The position numbers were made by a program, and so were the translations under genes. 64,000 nt of DNA from Leptolinea sp964446955 (GTDB lineage Bacteria; Chloroflexota; Anaerolineae; Anaerolineales; Anaerolineaceae), in the NCBI GenBank assembly GCA_964446955.1, contig CAYUQJ010000010.1, forward strand, positions 29,417 to 93,416, read 5' to 3'. Below the pieces are notes generated by a model. The model ran no database searches. It was not told where the DNA came from and saw only the letters and a list, made by a program, of their open reading frames with translations. Shown in pieces: positions 17,165-25,320 of the stretch (the stretch's first letter is position 1; each line of letters opens with the position of its first letter).

Positions 17165-18340
17165 ATGGATCTATCGCAGAAGGTAATTGACCGGTTCGAA
17201 AAGAGATTTGGGAAAAAACCAGAGCACGTTGCACAGGCACCCGGCCGGGTCAATTTACTGGGAGAACATGTTGACTATAACGATGGATTCGTCCTTCCGG
17301 CGGCCATTAATCTCGCCACATGGATCGCGTTTTCACCCTCCGGTTCTGATACGAACACGCTTTTTGCCCTCGATCTAAATGAAGAAACCGTTTTTACCCT
17401 TGAAGGAATTTCAACAAAAACAGATATTAACCGCGTTGAGATCGCTGACTGGGTTAAATATCCCGCTGGCATGGCCTGGGCATTGCAGGAAAAAGGTTAT
17501 TCGGTTGAAGGTATGAATGCCGTCTTCTCATCAGACGTTCCACGTGGAGCCAGCCTCAGTTCATCCGCGTCTGTCGAAATGACTTTCGGGACAGCCTGGC
17601 AAGCATTGGGTGGGTGGACGATTAAACCGATGGAAATGGCGCTGATTGGGCAACGGGCTGAGAATCAGTATGTGGGAATGAATTGTGGCATCATGGACCA
17701 GTTTGCGTCGGCATGTGGGGAAAAGGACAGGCTGCTACTTCTTGATTGCCGCAGTCTGGAATACCGTACTCTCCCACTTCCATCCGACGTCTCCATTATC
17801 ATCGCAGATACATCCGTACGGCGTACACTTCTCGGAAGCGCGTACAACAAACGCCGGGAATCCTGTGAAGAAGCTGTCCGTTTGTTGGATGCAAAAATCG
17901 AAGGGTTGAAATCTCTGCGTGATATACGGGTGGAAGAATTCGAAAAGTACGCGGATATACTCCCGCAGGAAACCAGAATGCGCGCGCGTCATGTGGTTAA
18001 TGAGATCGAGCGTACCACCCAGTCGATTCCATTGCTGGAAAAAGGTGATATTCCTGCATTTGGCCGCTTGATGAATGAATGTCATGCATCTCTGCGAGAC
18101 CTGTATGAAGTTTCCGGACCGGAATTGGATTTGATGGCGAGGCTCGCACAGGTTCTTCCCGGTTGTTATGGCGCACGCCAGACCGGCGGGGGATTTGCCG
18201 GATGTACTGTCAATCTGGTGGAGAAGAAACATAGCGAAGATTTTTGCCGGACACTTTCCGATCAATATAAAAAACAGACCGGGCTAAACCCGTCTGTGTA
18301 TATATGCGAAGCAGCACGCGGTGCGTTTCTGTTGAAATGA
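17165..18340 (+). CDS. galK: Galactokinase
   Basis: GalK (EC 2.7.1.6) phosphorylates galactose at C1. The 391-residue GHMP kinase shows the galactokinase signature GRVNLLGEHVDYND (27-40), the ATP loop PRGASLSSSASVE (126-138), the catalytic aspartate in GIMDQFAS and the C-terminal GGGFAGC motif. It lies 15 bp after galT with AAGGA in the gap, so the two are co-transcribed. galE is separate, upstream on the other strand. Confidence 0.95.
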   Translation: MDLSQKVIDRFEKRFGKKPEHVAQAPGRVNLLGEHVDYNDGFVLPAAINLATWIAFSPSGSDTNTLFALDLNEETVFTLEGISTKTDINRVEIADWVKYPAGMAWALQEKGYSVEGMNAVFSSDVPRGASLSSSASVEMTFGTAWQALGGWTIKPMEMALIGQRAENQYVGMNCGIMDQFASACGEKDRLLLLDCRSLEYRTLPLPSDVSIIIADTSVRRTLLGSAYNKRRESCEEAVRLLDAKIEGLKSLRDIRVEEFEKYADILPQETRMRARHVVNEIERTTQSIPLLEKGDIPAFGRLMNECHASLRDLYEVSGPELDLMARLAQVLPGCYGARQTGGGFAGCTVNLVEKKHSEDFCRTLSDQYKKQTGLNPSVYICEAARGAFLLK

Positions 18341-18424
18341 ACAAATTTTTATTTTGTTTGTACGCTATATAAACGAAATCCTGTCTAATTTAGTAAATTG
18401 GTCTAAAAAAGCATGTTTTTACGC

Positions 18425-18453
18425 TTGCTTATATGAAAAATCTTCTGTATGAT
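18425..18453 (+). promoter_or_regulatory. Promoter of spoVS-like gene
   Basis: TTGCTT (18425-18430) and TATGAT (18448-18453) are spaced exactly 17 nt. Transcription would start about 75 nt before the ATG. Confidence 0.65.
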
Positions 18454-18533
18454 ACATTAGAAGAAGGTTAATTTATAGCCCCTATAAATAGAAGCATACA
18501 GCCTAAAAATCCGGAAAGACAAGGAGGAGTACG

Positions 18534-18794
18534 ATGGATATCATCAAAGTGAAAGCTACCTCCCGCACAGCCGCCGTAGCAGGGGCGATTGCCGGGGTGA
18601 TCCGCGAAAAGAAACATGCCGAGGTTCAAGCGATCGGCGCGGGGGCAGTCAATCAGGCGGTAAAAGCTCTGGTTCTGGCGAAAGGGTATCTGGAAGAAGA
18701 AAACGTTTCCATTGTATGTGCCCCGGAATTTGTGGATGTGGATATTGATGGCAAGGTAAGGACAGCCATCAAGCTGATCGTCGAACCCCGGTAA
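18534..18794 (+). CDS. spoVS: Stage V sporulation protein S (SpoVS) family
   Basis: This 86-residue protein matches SpoVS over its full length: MDIIKVKATSRTAAVAGAIAGVIRE, then the RNA/DNA-binding AIGAGAVNQAVKAL, then a C-terminal strand pair ending TAIKLIVEP. SpoVS has an Alba-like fold and is also found in non-sporulating Thermus, Deinococcus and Chloroflexota. There it probably binds nucleic acid rather than acting in sporulation. GGAGGAG precedes the ATG. No other sporulation gene is in the window. Confidence 0.92.
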   Translation: MDIIKVKATSRTAAVAGAIAGVIREKKHAEVQAIGAGAVNQAVKALVLAKGYLEEENVSIVCAPEFVDVDIDGKVRTAIKLIVEPR

Positions 18795-18813
18795 ATTAAT
18801 ACAGTAGGATATT

Positions 18814-19458
18814 TCATTGACCGATGGAAAAGACGACCTCATCTTTTCCGGTCAATTTCTGTTGCACACGGTTGGCGATCAAATCAAGGTGATCCGGTTT
18901 GACCACATAATCCAGCTCATCGGCAGGGATGGTTAATACCGGGCAGAGTGTGAATGATTCGATCCATTCTTCGTAGAGACGATTCACGCGTGATAGATAA
19001 TCCGGGCTGATGGACCGCTCATAGTCACGGTTGCGTAAAGCGATCCGTTTGATCAGTGTATCCAAGGAAGCGCGTAAATAGATCACCAGGTCGGGCGGTG
19101 GAAGGAATTCGACCAGTGTGCTGTAAAGTGAGCGGTACGTATCATGGTCCCGATCGCTCAAATGGCCCTGTAGATTAAGATTACGGGCGAATACTTCTGC
19201 GTCTTCATATATGCTGCGGTCCTGGATGACCGATCCGGCATGATGCAAAATCTGGTAATGGATGTGAAGACGCCGCGAAAGGAAGAAAACCTGTGATTGA
19301 AAGCTCCAACGGCTCATATCACGGTAGAAATCGGGAAGATACGGATTGTCCGTTTCCGGTTCATAGAATGGCTGCCAGTCAAGCTTCTGGCAGAGCATGG
19401 AAACCAGAGTGGATTTTCCCACCCCGATGTTTCCAGCGACTACAATGAATTTTTTCAT
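18814..19458 (-). CDS. Deoxynucleoside kinase
   Basis: This 214-residue dNK-family kinase has a P-loop (AGNIGVGKST, 8-17), EPETDNPYLPDFY, FQSQVFFLSRR, the DRSIYED catalytic loop (residues about 84-90) and the LID arginines in LRNRDYERSIS. It is a paralogue of the kinase at 13898. DRSIYED is the better match to the classical DRS motif, which supports an active enzyme. GGGAGG lies 7 nt before the ATG and TATAAT lies further upstream. The salvage substrate is not determinable from sequence. Confidence 0.9.
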   Translation of the reverse strand: MKKFIVVAGNIGVGKSTLVSMLCQKLDWQPFYEPETDNPYLPDFYRDMSRWSFQSQVFFLSRRLHIHYQILHHAGSVIQDRSIYEDAEVFARNLNLQGHLSDRDHDTYRSLYSTLVEFLPPPDLVIYLRASLDTLIKRIALRNRDYERSISPDYLSRVNRLYEEWIESFTLCPVLTIPADELDYVVKPDHLDLIANRVQQKLTGKDEVVFSIGQ

Positions 19459-19512
19459 GGGCAGGTCCTCCCCGAAGAAATATTGCTCCCATTATAACCA
19501 CCCTGGTTGGGG

Positions 19513-19540
19513 AAAACAAAAAGGCAACCCGCGGGCTGCC
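19513..19540 (-). terminator. Intrinsic terminator after ferredoxin
   Basis: On the minus strand a GGCAGCCC/GGGTTGCC hairpin is followed by TTTTTGTTTT, between the ferredoxin gene and the deoxynucleoside kinase. Confidence 0.7.
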
Positions 19541-19574
19541 TCATCGTTGGTACCTCTATTTGGAATTCTACAGA

Positions 19575-19748
19575 TTATGCGGGGTGAATGGAATCAGTCG
19601 GGCAGACATCCACACAGGCCGCGCAGTCAACACACTTCGCTTCATCAATAACCATGTTGCCATCGATCTCGGAGATTGCGCCTTCAGGGCATTCCGCTTC
19701 GCAAGCGCCGCAGTTGATGCAGGTGTCGATATCAATTTTATGTGCCAT
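19575..19748 (-). CDS. 2[4Fe-4S] ferredoxin
   Basis: This 57-residue ferredoxin has two cluster motifs: C10, C13, C16, C20 with the CPEGA turn, and C39, C42, C45, C49 with CPTDS. It carries electrons between low-potential oxidoreductases in the cytoplasm, as is usual in anaerobes. GGAAGGAAA lies just before the ATG at 19748; an upstream in-frame ATG lacks a site. It is monocistronic, with a terminator 35 nt downstream, so its redox partner cannot be inferred. Confidence 0.95.
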   Translation of the reverse strand: MAHKIDIDTCINCGACEAECPEGAISEIDGNMVIDEAKCVDCAACVDVCPTDSIHPA

Positions 19749-19942
19749 GAGTTTTCCTTCCTCTTGTGCTTCAAATTGCAAGTATTTTACTCTCGCATTC
19801 TTACAAAGTGAAGAGTATCACAACTGGATAAAGCAAGTCAATAAATTCGTAATAAAAAACGTAATTATATTTACGGGTAAAATGTCACTAATTTCATCAA
19901 GAAGAAATAGTCCTTCAACGTGTGTATATCATCGCGTTGTAG

Positions 19943-19948
19943 TATGAT
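19943..19948 (+). promoter_or_regulatory. -10 box of the glycosyltransferase gene (leaderless-type start)
   Basis: TATGAT ends 11 nt before the ATG at 19960. The gap holds no ribosome site. Confidence 0.5.
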
Positions 19949-19959
19949 TCAGCTATCCC

Positions 19960-20898
19960 ATGAAGACTGTCGACCTTGTCATTCCCGTTTTTAATGAAGA
20001 AGAGGTCATCGAACTCTTTCACACAAAACTGGCAGAGATATTGAAATCGCTGCCGTATGTGTTTACCATCCGTTATGTTAATGATGGATCCAATGATGGA
20101 ACATCAGATAAGCTGGCCGGTATATTACAAATAGACCAGCGAGTGCAGGTGCTTGAACTCAGCCGTAACTTTGGACATCAGGCAGCCCTAACAGCCGGAT
20201 TGGACCGGGCTCACGCCGACTATGTTATTTCTATGGACGCGGATGGACAGCACCCCCCGGAAATGATCGGTGAGATGCTTGAATTGGCTGAGAACGGTTA
20301 TGACATTGTGCTAACAGAACGAATGGATACGGAATCGACATCCGCGTTCAAGCGTTGGACATCCAGTTCGTTCTACCGGTTGATCAACCGGATCGGCAGC
20401 ACGCAAATCACCCCCGGCGCGGCCGATTTCCGGCTGCTCACCCGGCAGGTGGTGGAAGCCCTTCGTTCCATGCCGGAATACCACCGTTTCTTGCGCGGTA
20501 TGGTGGCATGGGTGGGGTATAAGAGCGTTATATTGCCGTACACTCCGCCGCCGCGCATGGCGGGCAAGTCCAAATATTCGCTGGGAAAGATGCTGCGCCT
20601 GAGCATGGATGCCATCTTCTCCTTCTCACTGGTTCCGCTTTACATTGGAATTTCCCTGGGACTGTTGATGCTGTTCCTGGCTCTGGTCGAGATGATCTAT
20701 GTTCTCAGCTTCTGGGTGACGGGCAACATCAGCAATCTGGCTCCCGGTTGGAGCTCGCTGATGTTCATCATTCTGATCGTCGGCGGTTTCCTGATGATCT
20801 CCATCGGGGTGATCGGTGTGTATATCGGGTATATCTTCCAGGAGGTCAAAGGCCGGCCGGTGTACCTGGTACGTGAACACGCGGATGATCCGGACTAG
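19960..20898 (+). CDS. Family 2 glycosyltransferase, polyisoprenyl-phosphate type
   Basis: This 312-residue GT2 enzyme has the GT-A start VIPVFNEEEVI (8-18), NDGSNDGT (41-48) and the metal-binding DAD (93-95). Two C-terminal membrane spans follow (about residues 225-250 and 262-290). This DPM1/GtrB-like layout usually transfers a hexose from a nucleotide sugar to undecaprenyl or dolichyl phosphate for later use outside the cell. The next gene overlaps its end and encodes a polytopic protein with the look of a GT-C enzyme, a plausible acceptor-side partner. The ATG lies 11 nt after a -10 box. Confidence 0.9.
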   Translation: MKTVDLVIPVFNEEEVIELFHTKLAEILKSLPYVFTIRYVNDGSNDGTSDKLAGILQIDQRVQVLELSRNFGHQAALTAGLDRAHADYVISMDADGQHPPEMIGEMLELAENGYDIVLTERMDTESTSAFKRWTSSSFYRLINRIGSTQITPGAADFRLLTRQVVEALRSMPEYHRFLRGMVAWVGYKSVILPYTPPPRMAGKSKYSLGKMLRLSMDAIFSFSLVPLYIGISLGLLMLFLALVEMIYVLSFWVTGNISNLAPGWSSLMFIILIVGGFLMISIGVIGVYIGYIFQEVKGRPVYLVREHADDPD

Positions 20899-22867
20899 AC
20901 AGCCGCGGCTGATTGACCGCATGGTGAACAGGTTTCGTTTCCATCCATGGATGGTACCGATTGGACTGCTGGTCGTTTGTTTTGCCGCTTACGGCATCCT
21001 TTTCCCGTTCCTCGGATGGTACTGGGACGAATGGCCCATCACCTGGATCGCCCAAAAGCTCGGCCCGGACGGACTGGCGCGGTACTTTGAGACCAATCGC
21101 CCCTACTGGGGGCTGATCTACCGTTACACCACTGCGCTGCTGGGTGCTGTTCCGTGGCACTGGCAGCTTTTCGGATTGTTCTGGCGCTGGCTGGGAGCCG
21201 TGCTGGTGTGGGCTATCGTCCGCACTGTGTGGCCCGGGCGCGAGTTTCGCGCGCTGGCCTCCGGTCTTTTCTTTGCCGTGTGGCCGTCATTTACCCAGCA
21301 GTCCATCGCCATGATGTACGGCCATTTCTTCATCGTTTTCGACTGCTTTCTGGCTTCGCTGTGGCTCAACCTGAAAGCGCTGGACCATCCGCGTACGAAA
21401 TACGCTTTGATGGCGATCGGGCTGCCATTGGCAGCGCTCAACCTGATGGCCATGGAATACTTCTTTCTGCTGGAATCATTGCGTCCGTTGTTCATTTTTG
21501 CTGCTGTAACAGAGCGAAAAGCGGATATGAATCTCAAACCACGTATCAAAATGGCTGCTTTATACTGGCTGCCGTTCCTGTTTGTGTTTGGCGGTGTGGG
21601 ATACTGGCGGGCGTTCCTTTTCCCGCACCAGACTCACAACTACCAGCCGGTTCTGGTGGCTTCACTCAAGGAAGACCCGCTGCAGACCATAGGTGAACTG
21701 TTGGCGACAGCGGGCAAGGATATCTGGACGATCCTGGTCTCTGCCTGGGGACAGGTGCTCCGGCTGCCGGAGCCCACGCTGTTCAGCAACCGCACATCAC
21801 TGGCGTACTGGATCGGACTGGCACTTATACTCTTACTGATCGCGGGGTTGGCGTTGCTTTCGAACCGGGCTTCAGTGAAAAGATGGAACGGAAACTTGTA
21901 CCTCATCGCGCTCGCCGGGCTGATCGCCGCCGGAATCCCCTTCTGGGTGACCGGACTGCCGGTGGGGCTGGGGTTTCCCAATGACCGCTTCACCCTGCCA
22001 TTTCTTTTGGGAGCCGCCCTGCTGCTGTCCGGGCTGCTAGAGCTGATTCCCAACCGAATTGGATTGCGTGCCGTGGTGACTGCGTTGCTGGTTTCAGCGG
22101 CCGTAGGGTTGCAGGTGCAGACCTGTTTCGCCTACCGCAAGGACTGGAACACCCAACGCAACCTGTTCTGGCAGTTAAGCTGGCGCGCACCGTCCCTGCA
22201 AAAGGGGACAGCCATGGTAACCACAGACCTGCCCTTCCGGTATTTCAGCGACAATTCTCTGGTGGCGCCCCTCAACTGGATATACGCGCCGGACAACCAC
22301 ACGCAGGACATGGACTACATGTTTTATTATGCCTCGGTGCGCAAAGACCGCGCCCTCAAGCTGAAGCCGGGGCAGGAGATATTCCAGGGATACCTGGCCG
22401 CGGATTTCACCGGCAGCAGCGACCAGTTGTTGATGGTCGACTTCCAGCCACCGGCCTGTCTGCGCGTGCTTGACCCAGACTACGACCCGGTCAACCCGCT
22501 GCTACCGCCGTTGATGCGGGAGGCGGCAAAATACAGCAATCAGGCAGTAATTAACACCACATCACCCATAGTACGGATGGATTGGGACATATTCGGCCCT
22601 GAACCGGCGCACGGCTGGTGCTATTACTTTGAGAAAGCCAGCCTGCTGGCGCAGCAGGGCGACTGGCAGAGCGCCGCCGGGCTGGGCGATGAGGCATTCG
22701 CGCTGGGGGATTATCCCAACGACCCGATGGAGCGATTTGTGTTCATTGAAGCTTACGCTCGCACCGGGAAGATGGAACGCGCCCGCGAGTTGAGCGACGA
22801 GGTGATGAAGATCACCCCGCTGGTCAAGGCGCCGCTGGACAGGCTGTGGGAGCGGATCCGGGAGTGA
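20885..22867 (+). CDS. Polytopic membrane protein, GT-C glycosyltransferase-like
   Basis: This protein of about 660 residues has roughly ten hydrophobic segments in its first 430 residues. An early WYWDEWPITW after the first span could be an acidic loop like that of GT-C enzymes, and a soluble C-terminal part follows with a helical, TPR-like end (AAGLGDEAFALGDYPNDP...RARELSDEVM). Sugar transfer from a lipid-linked donor is inferred from this shape and from the upstream GT2. The start is uncertain: ATG 20885 overlaps the GT2 end by 14 nt, and ATG 20921 would also include all membrane spans. Confidence 0.65.
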   Translation: MIRTRQPRLIDRMVNRFRFHPWMVPIGLLVVCFAAYGILFPFLGWYWDEWPITWIAQKLGPDGLARYFETNRPYWGLIYRYTTALLGAVPWHWQLFGLFWRWLGAVLVWAIVRTVWPGREFRALASGLFFAVWPSFTQQSIAMMYGHFFIVFDCFLASLWLNLKALDHPRTKYALMAIGLPLAALNLMAMEYFFLLESLRPLFIFAAVTERKADMNLKPRIKMAALYWLPFLFVFGGVGYWRAFLFPHQTHNYQPVLVASLKEDPLQTIGELLATAGKDIWTILVSAWGQVLRLPEPTLFSNRTSLAYWIGLALILLLIAGLALLSNRASVKRWNGNLYLIALAGLIAAGIPFWVTGLPVGLGFPNDRFTLPFLLGAALLLSGLLELIPNRIGLRAVVTALLVSAAVGLQVQTCFAYRKDWNTQRNLFWQLSWRAPSLQKGTAMVTTDLPFRYFSDNSLVAPLNWIYAPDNHTQDMDYMFYYASVRKDRALKLKPGQEIFQGYLAADFTGSSDQLLMVDFQPPACLRVLDPDYDPVNPLLPPLMREAAKYSNQAVINTTSPIVRMDWDIFGPEPAHGWCYYFEKASLLAQQGDWQSAAGLGDEAFALGDYPNDPMERFVFIEAYARTGKMERARELSDEVMKITPLVKAPLDRLWERIRE

Positions 22868-22883
22868 TATCTCAAGAGGGAAA

Positions 22884-23795
22884 ATGAAAACAAGATTCTC
22901 TGAACAGGATGTGTTTAAGTTTTCAGAATTCTGTAAACATAAATTGCCACTAGCCACAGCAAATATCAGGGATGAATACTTTTATGCAAGTATCCCTCTT
23001 TGCGTAATTGACGCGGTGTTTTCTATCAGTGCAAATTACAACTCGACAATACGGGTTGTTGAACGGGTATGCCGCTATTTTTCCGTACCGCAACTGGATC
23101 GTGAAAGACATTTGAACCTTCAAAACCAATTCACCGTATCCAATTTATTGCAAGCTTATGATAAATTGGGAATTGAGCGTATGACTTCGGAGGTATTTCA
23201 AAACCGGCAGAGAACATCGACCACTAGCGGGATATTGAAATCCGAATCCGTATACCGGTTTTGCCAAATACTAAAAATTTTTGAGGTAGATAACTTTGGT
23301 GATATTTCGAAGATTTTAAATAATGAAGATTTTTCCACCAAGATAAGACAAATACCAGGACAGACAAGCGGGATTTCCCTCCGTTATTTTTTTATGCTGG
23401 TAGGGGATGATTCTTACATAAAACCAGACCGGATGTTAGACAGGTTCATTGAATCAGCGATAGGTAAGAATCTGGATATAAACGACAGCCAGGACTTGAT
23501 CATGAAGTCGATAAATCTATTAACAGTAGAGTTTCCTCAAATAACTCCGCGATTGTTGGATAACCTGATGTGGTCATACCAACGAGAAAAACCGTACGAT
23601 TTTCGTGAAGCTAAGAAGGGTGCTCATAATCCCCTATCGCCAGAGAAAAGCGAAATTCGTATTCGACTTGATACAGATATTGTAGAATGGTTCAGAAGTC
23701 AAGAAGAGTATAAAGGTGGTGGCAATTATCAGGAGACAATGAATCGAGTGTTACGTCAATATATAGAATACTATAAGAATAAACACTCAGCGTAG
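22884..23795 (+). CDS. HhH glycosylase-like protein with BrnA-like C-terminal domain
   Basis: Residues 1-240 resemble a widespread family of uncharacterised proteins with an endonuclease III-like helix-hairpin-helix layout. Landmarks are SIPLCVIDAVFSI, QNRQRTSTTSGILKSE, IPGQTSGISLRYFFMLVGDD with KPDRM, and TPRLLDNLMWSYQR. Residues about 255-300 look like a BrnA antitoxin/ribbon-helix-helix tail (IRIRLDTDIVEWFRSQ...MNRVLRQYIEYY). No BrnT partner is near. The gene is clearly more AT-rich than its neighbours, suggesting transfer. GAGGG precedes the ATG. The TAG stop is supplied by the first bases of the repeat element that begins at 23792. Confidence 0.7.
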   Translation: MKTRFSEQDVFKFSEFCKHKLPLATANIRDEYFYASIPLCVIDAVFSISANYNSTIRVVERVCRYFSVPQLDRERHLNLQNQFTVSNLLQAYDKLGIERMTSEVFQNRQRTSTTSGILKSESVYRFCQILKIFEVDNFGDISKILNNEDFSTKIRQIPGQTSGISLRYFFMLVGDDSYIKPDRMLDRFIESAIGKNLDINDSQDLIMKSINLLTVEFPQITPRLLDNLMWSYQREKPYDFREAKKGAHNPLSPEKSEIRIRLDTDIVEWFRSQEEYKGGGNYQETMNRVLRQYIEYYKNKHSA

Positions 23796-24022
23796 GGTGG
23801 CGTTGAACGCCCATTCGACAATCATCATTTATTGAGAATTATCAAAAAAAGCAAGGAGTGCGTTCAACCCACCATAACATGCCTCATCCGCTTTTCATCC
23901 AATGAAAATATCCATGGAGATGGCATATCTCCGGTCGATCTTGTCGGGTTGACCGCACCCTCGTGTTGACCGGGTCATCACCATTGGAAAGGAAAACGTT
24001 CCATGCGGTCAACCCAACCTAC
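23792..24022. repeat. MITE-like element, copy 1
   Basis: This 231-bp element has ends GTAGGGTGG and CCAACCTAC, near-perfect 9-bp terminal inverted repeats. Inside are two long inverted repeats: GTTGAACGC with GCGTTCAAC near the left, and GGGTTGACCGC with GCGGTCAACCC at the right. It encodes no protein. It provides the stop codon of the gene at 22884. It is followed by three related copies in the same orientation. Confidence 0.8.
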
Positions 24023-24037
24023 GAAAAATGCAACAAG

Positions 24038-24267
24038 TAGGGTGGTGTTGAACGCACAGGCAACCTTCATCATTTTTATAGAATTTTCTCGAAAAGCCAG
24101 GAGTGCGTTCAACCCACCATCACAAGGCCCATCCGCTTCCCATCCAATGAAAACATCCATGGATATGGGATATTCCCGGTCGATCTTGTCGGGTTGACCG
24201 CGCCCTCACGTTGACCGGGTCAATACCATTGGATAGGAAAACGTTCCATGCGGTCAACCCAACCTAT
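24038..24267. repeat. MITE-like element, copy 2
   Basis: This is a full copy, 230 bp. The left arm 24041-24057 pairs with 24103-24118 (GTGCGTTCAACCCACC), and 24191-24201 pairs with 24250-24260. A short TTGACC/GGTCAA palindrome lies between the right-hand arms. Confidence 0.8.
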
Positions 24268-24277
24268 AAAAAAAAAG

Positions 24278-24506
24278 TAGGGTGGTGTTGAACGCACAGG
24301 CAACCATCATCATTTTACAGAATTACCAAAAGTATCCAGGAGTGCGTTCAACCCACCATCACAAGCCCCATCCGCTTCCTGTCCAATGAAAAAATTCATG
24401 GAAATGACCTATATCAGGTTGATCTTGTCGGGTTGACCGCGCCCTCACGTTGACCGGGTCAATACCATTGGATAGGAAAACGTTCCATGCGGTCAACCCA
24501 ACCTAT
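24278..24506. repeat. MITE-like element, copy 3
   Basis: This is a full copy, nearly identical to copy 2 in the right half. Copies 2 and 3 are separated by a short A-rich spacer. Confidence 0.8.
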
Positions 24507-24515
24507 AAAAAAAAA

Positions 24516-24575
24516 GTAGGGTGGTGTTGAACGCACAGGCAACCATCATCATTTATATAGAATTATCTCGAATAT
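24516..24575. repeat. MITE-like element, left-end fragment (copy 4)
   Basis: The first 60 bp match the left end of the other copies and then diverge. The acetyltransferase gene follows, and a right-end fragment lies beyond it at about 25240. Confidence 0.75.
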
Positions 24576-24635
24576 TCCGCCCTCGTCCAATGGATGCAAA
24601 TCTTGGTGAACAAACCCGTTTTATCCCGGATAACC

Positions 24636-25094
24636 TTACAAATCCATTTTCATGCGAATCATATCCCGGCATTCGATCCCATTATCCATCAATGTTTCAT
24701 CGTAATGGATACGGCAGTAATCAAGATCGACTCCCACAATACGGAAACCGCATTTCTGATAAAGCAACATCTGGATTGCACCCGGGTTGCCGGTATAAAT
24801 CTCAAGCACTCTGGCCTTTTCCTGGCGGGCTTTTTCCACTGCACGGCCAATCAACTGACGGCCGATACCTTTATTCTGATGTGTTTCAAGCACCGAAATA
24901 TTCACAATCTCCATTGTTTTGATTCGGGTGCGCATCATGAGCAAAACACCTACCATTCTATCCGCCTCATGGGCAGCGAAACCAATACTACGCGGCAAAT
25001 ACTCCTGGATCATTTCTTCGGAAGGATCCGCCAGCATTAAGAGTTCCATTGGAACAACATTCACATCATTCAATTCTTCAATCCGAATATCCAC
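24636..25094 (-). CDS. GNAT family N-acetyltransferase
   Basis: This protein of about 152 residues has the GNAT core: VNISVLETHQNKGIGRQLIGRAVEKA contains motif A with the acetyl-CoA loop QNKGIG, followed by LEIYTGNPGAIQMLLYQKCGFRIVG (motif B). The acceptor is unknown. Two adjacent starts are possible, a TTG at 25100 and a GTG at 25094; the GTG has better spacing from AGG. The gene lies between the left and right fragments of a MITE-like element, so it may have inserted into one copy or travelled within it. Confidence 0.82.
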   Translation of the reverse strand: MDIRIEELNDVNVVPMELLMLADPSEEMIQEYLPRSIGFAAHEADRMVGVLLMMRTRIKTMEIVNISVLETHQNKGIGRQLIGRAVEKARQEKARVLEIYTGNPGAIQMLLYQKCGFRIVGVDLDYCRIHYDETLMDNGIECRDMIRMKMDL

Positions 25095-25239
25095 GCACAA
25101 CCTGCCTTTTTAACGTTTTTTGCATTTCAACACACCAGTGCTTCATAGGTAAAGTGCCATCTTCGGTACATTTCTCTTTCCCGGAAGTTGTCTGGATGGC
25201 AAAACAGATTTTACTAAATTTATAAAGTGTGAGGGATAC

Positions 25240-25320
25240 TGTCGGGTTGACCGATCCCTCATGTTGACCGGATCAATACCAGCGGGTCAGATAATTACGA
25301 ATGCAGTTAAACCAACCTAT
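25240..25320. repeat. MITE-like element, right-end fragment
   Basis: GTCGGGTTGACC, a TTGACCGGATCAAT core and the end CCAACCTAT match the right half of the copies at 23.8-24.5 kb. Its terminal bases supply the TAG stop of the minus-strand gene ending at 25317. Confidence 0.75.

Noticed and set aside
19960..22867. Complete cell-wall polysaccharide locus
   Set aside because: Only one GT2 and one membrane protein are present; no flippase, polymerase or further glycosyltransferases are in the window.
23792..24575. Possible CRISPR array
   Set aside because: Units are about 240 bp long and the whole unit is conserved; there are no short repeats with unique spacers and no cas genes.
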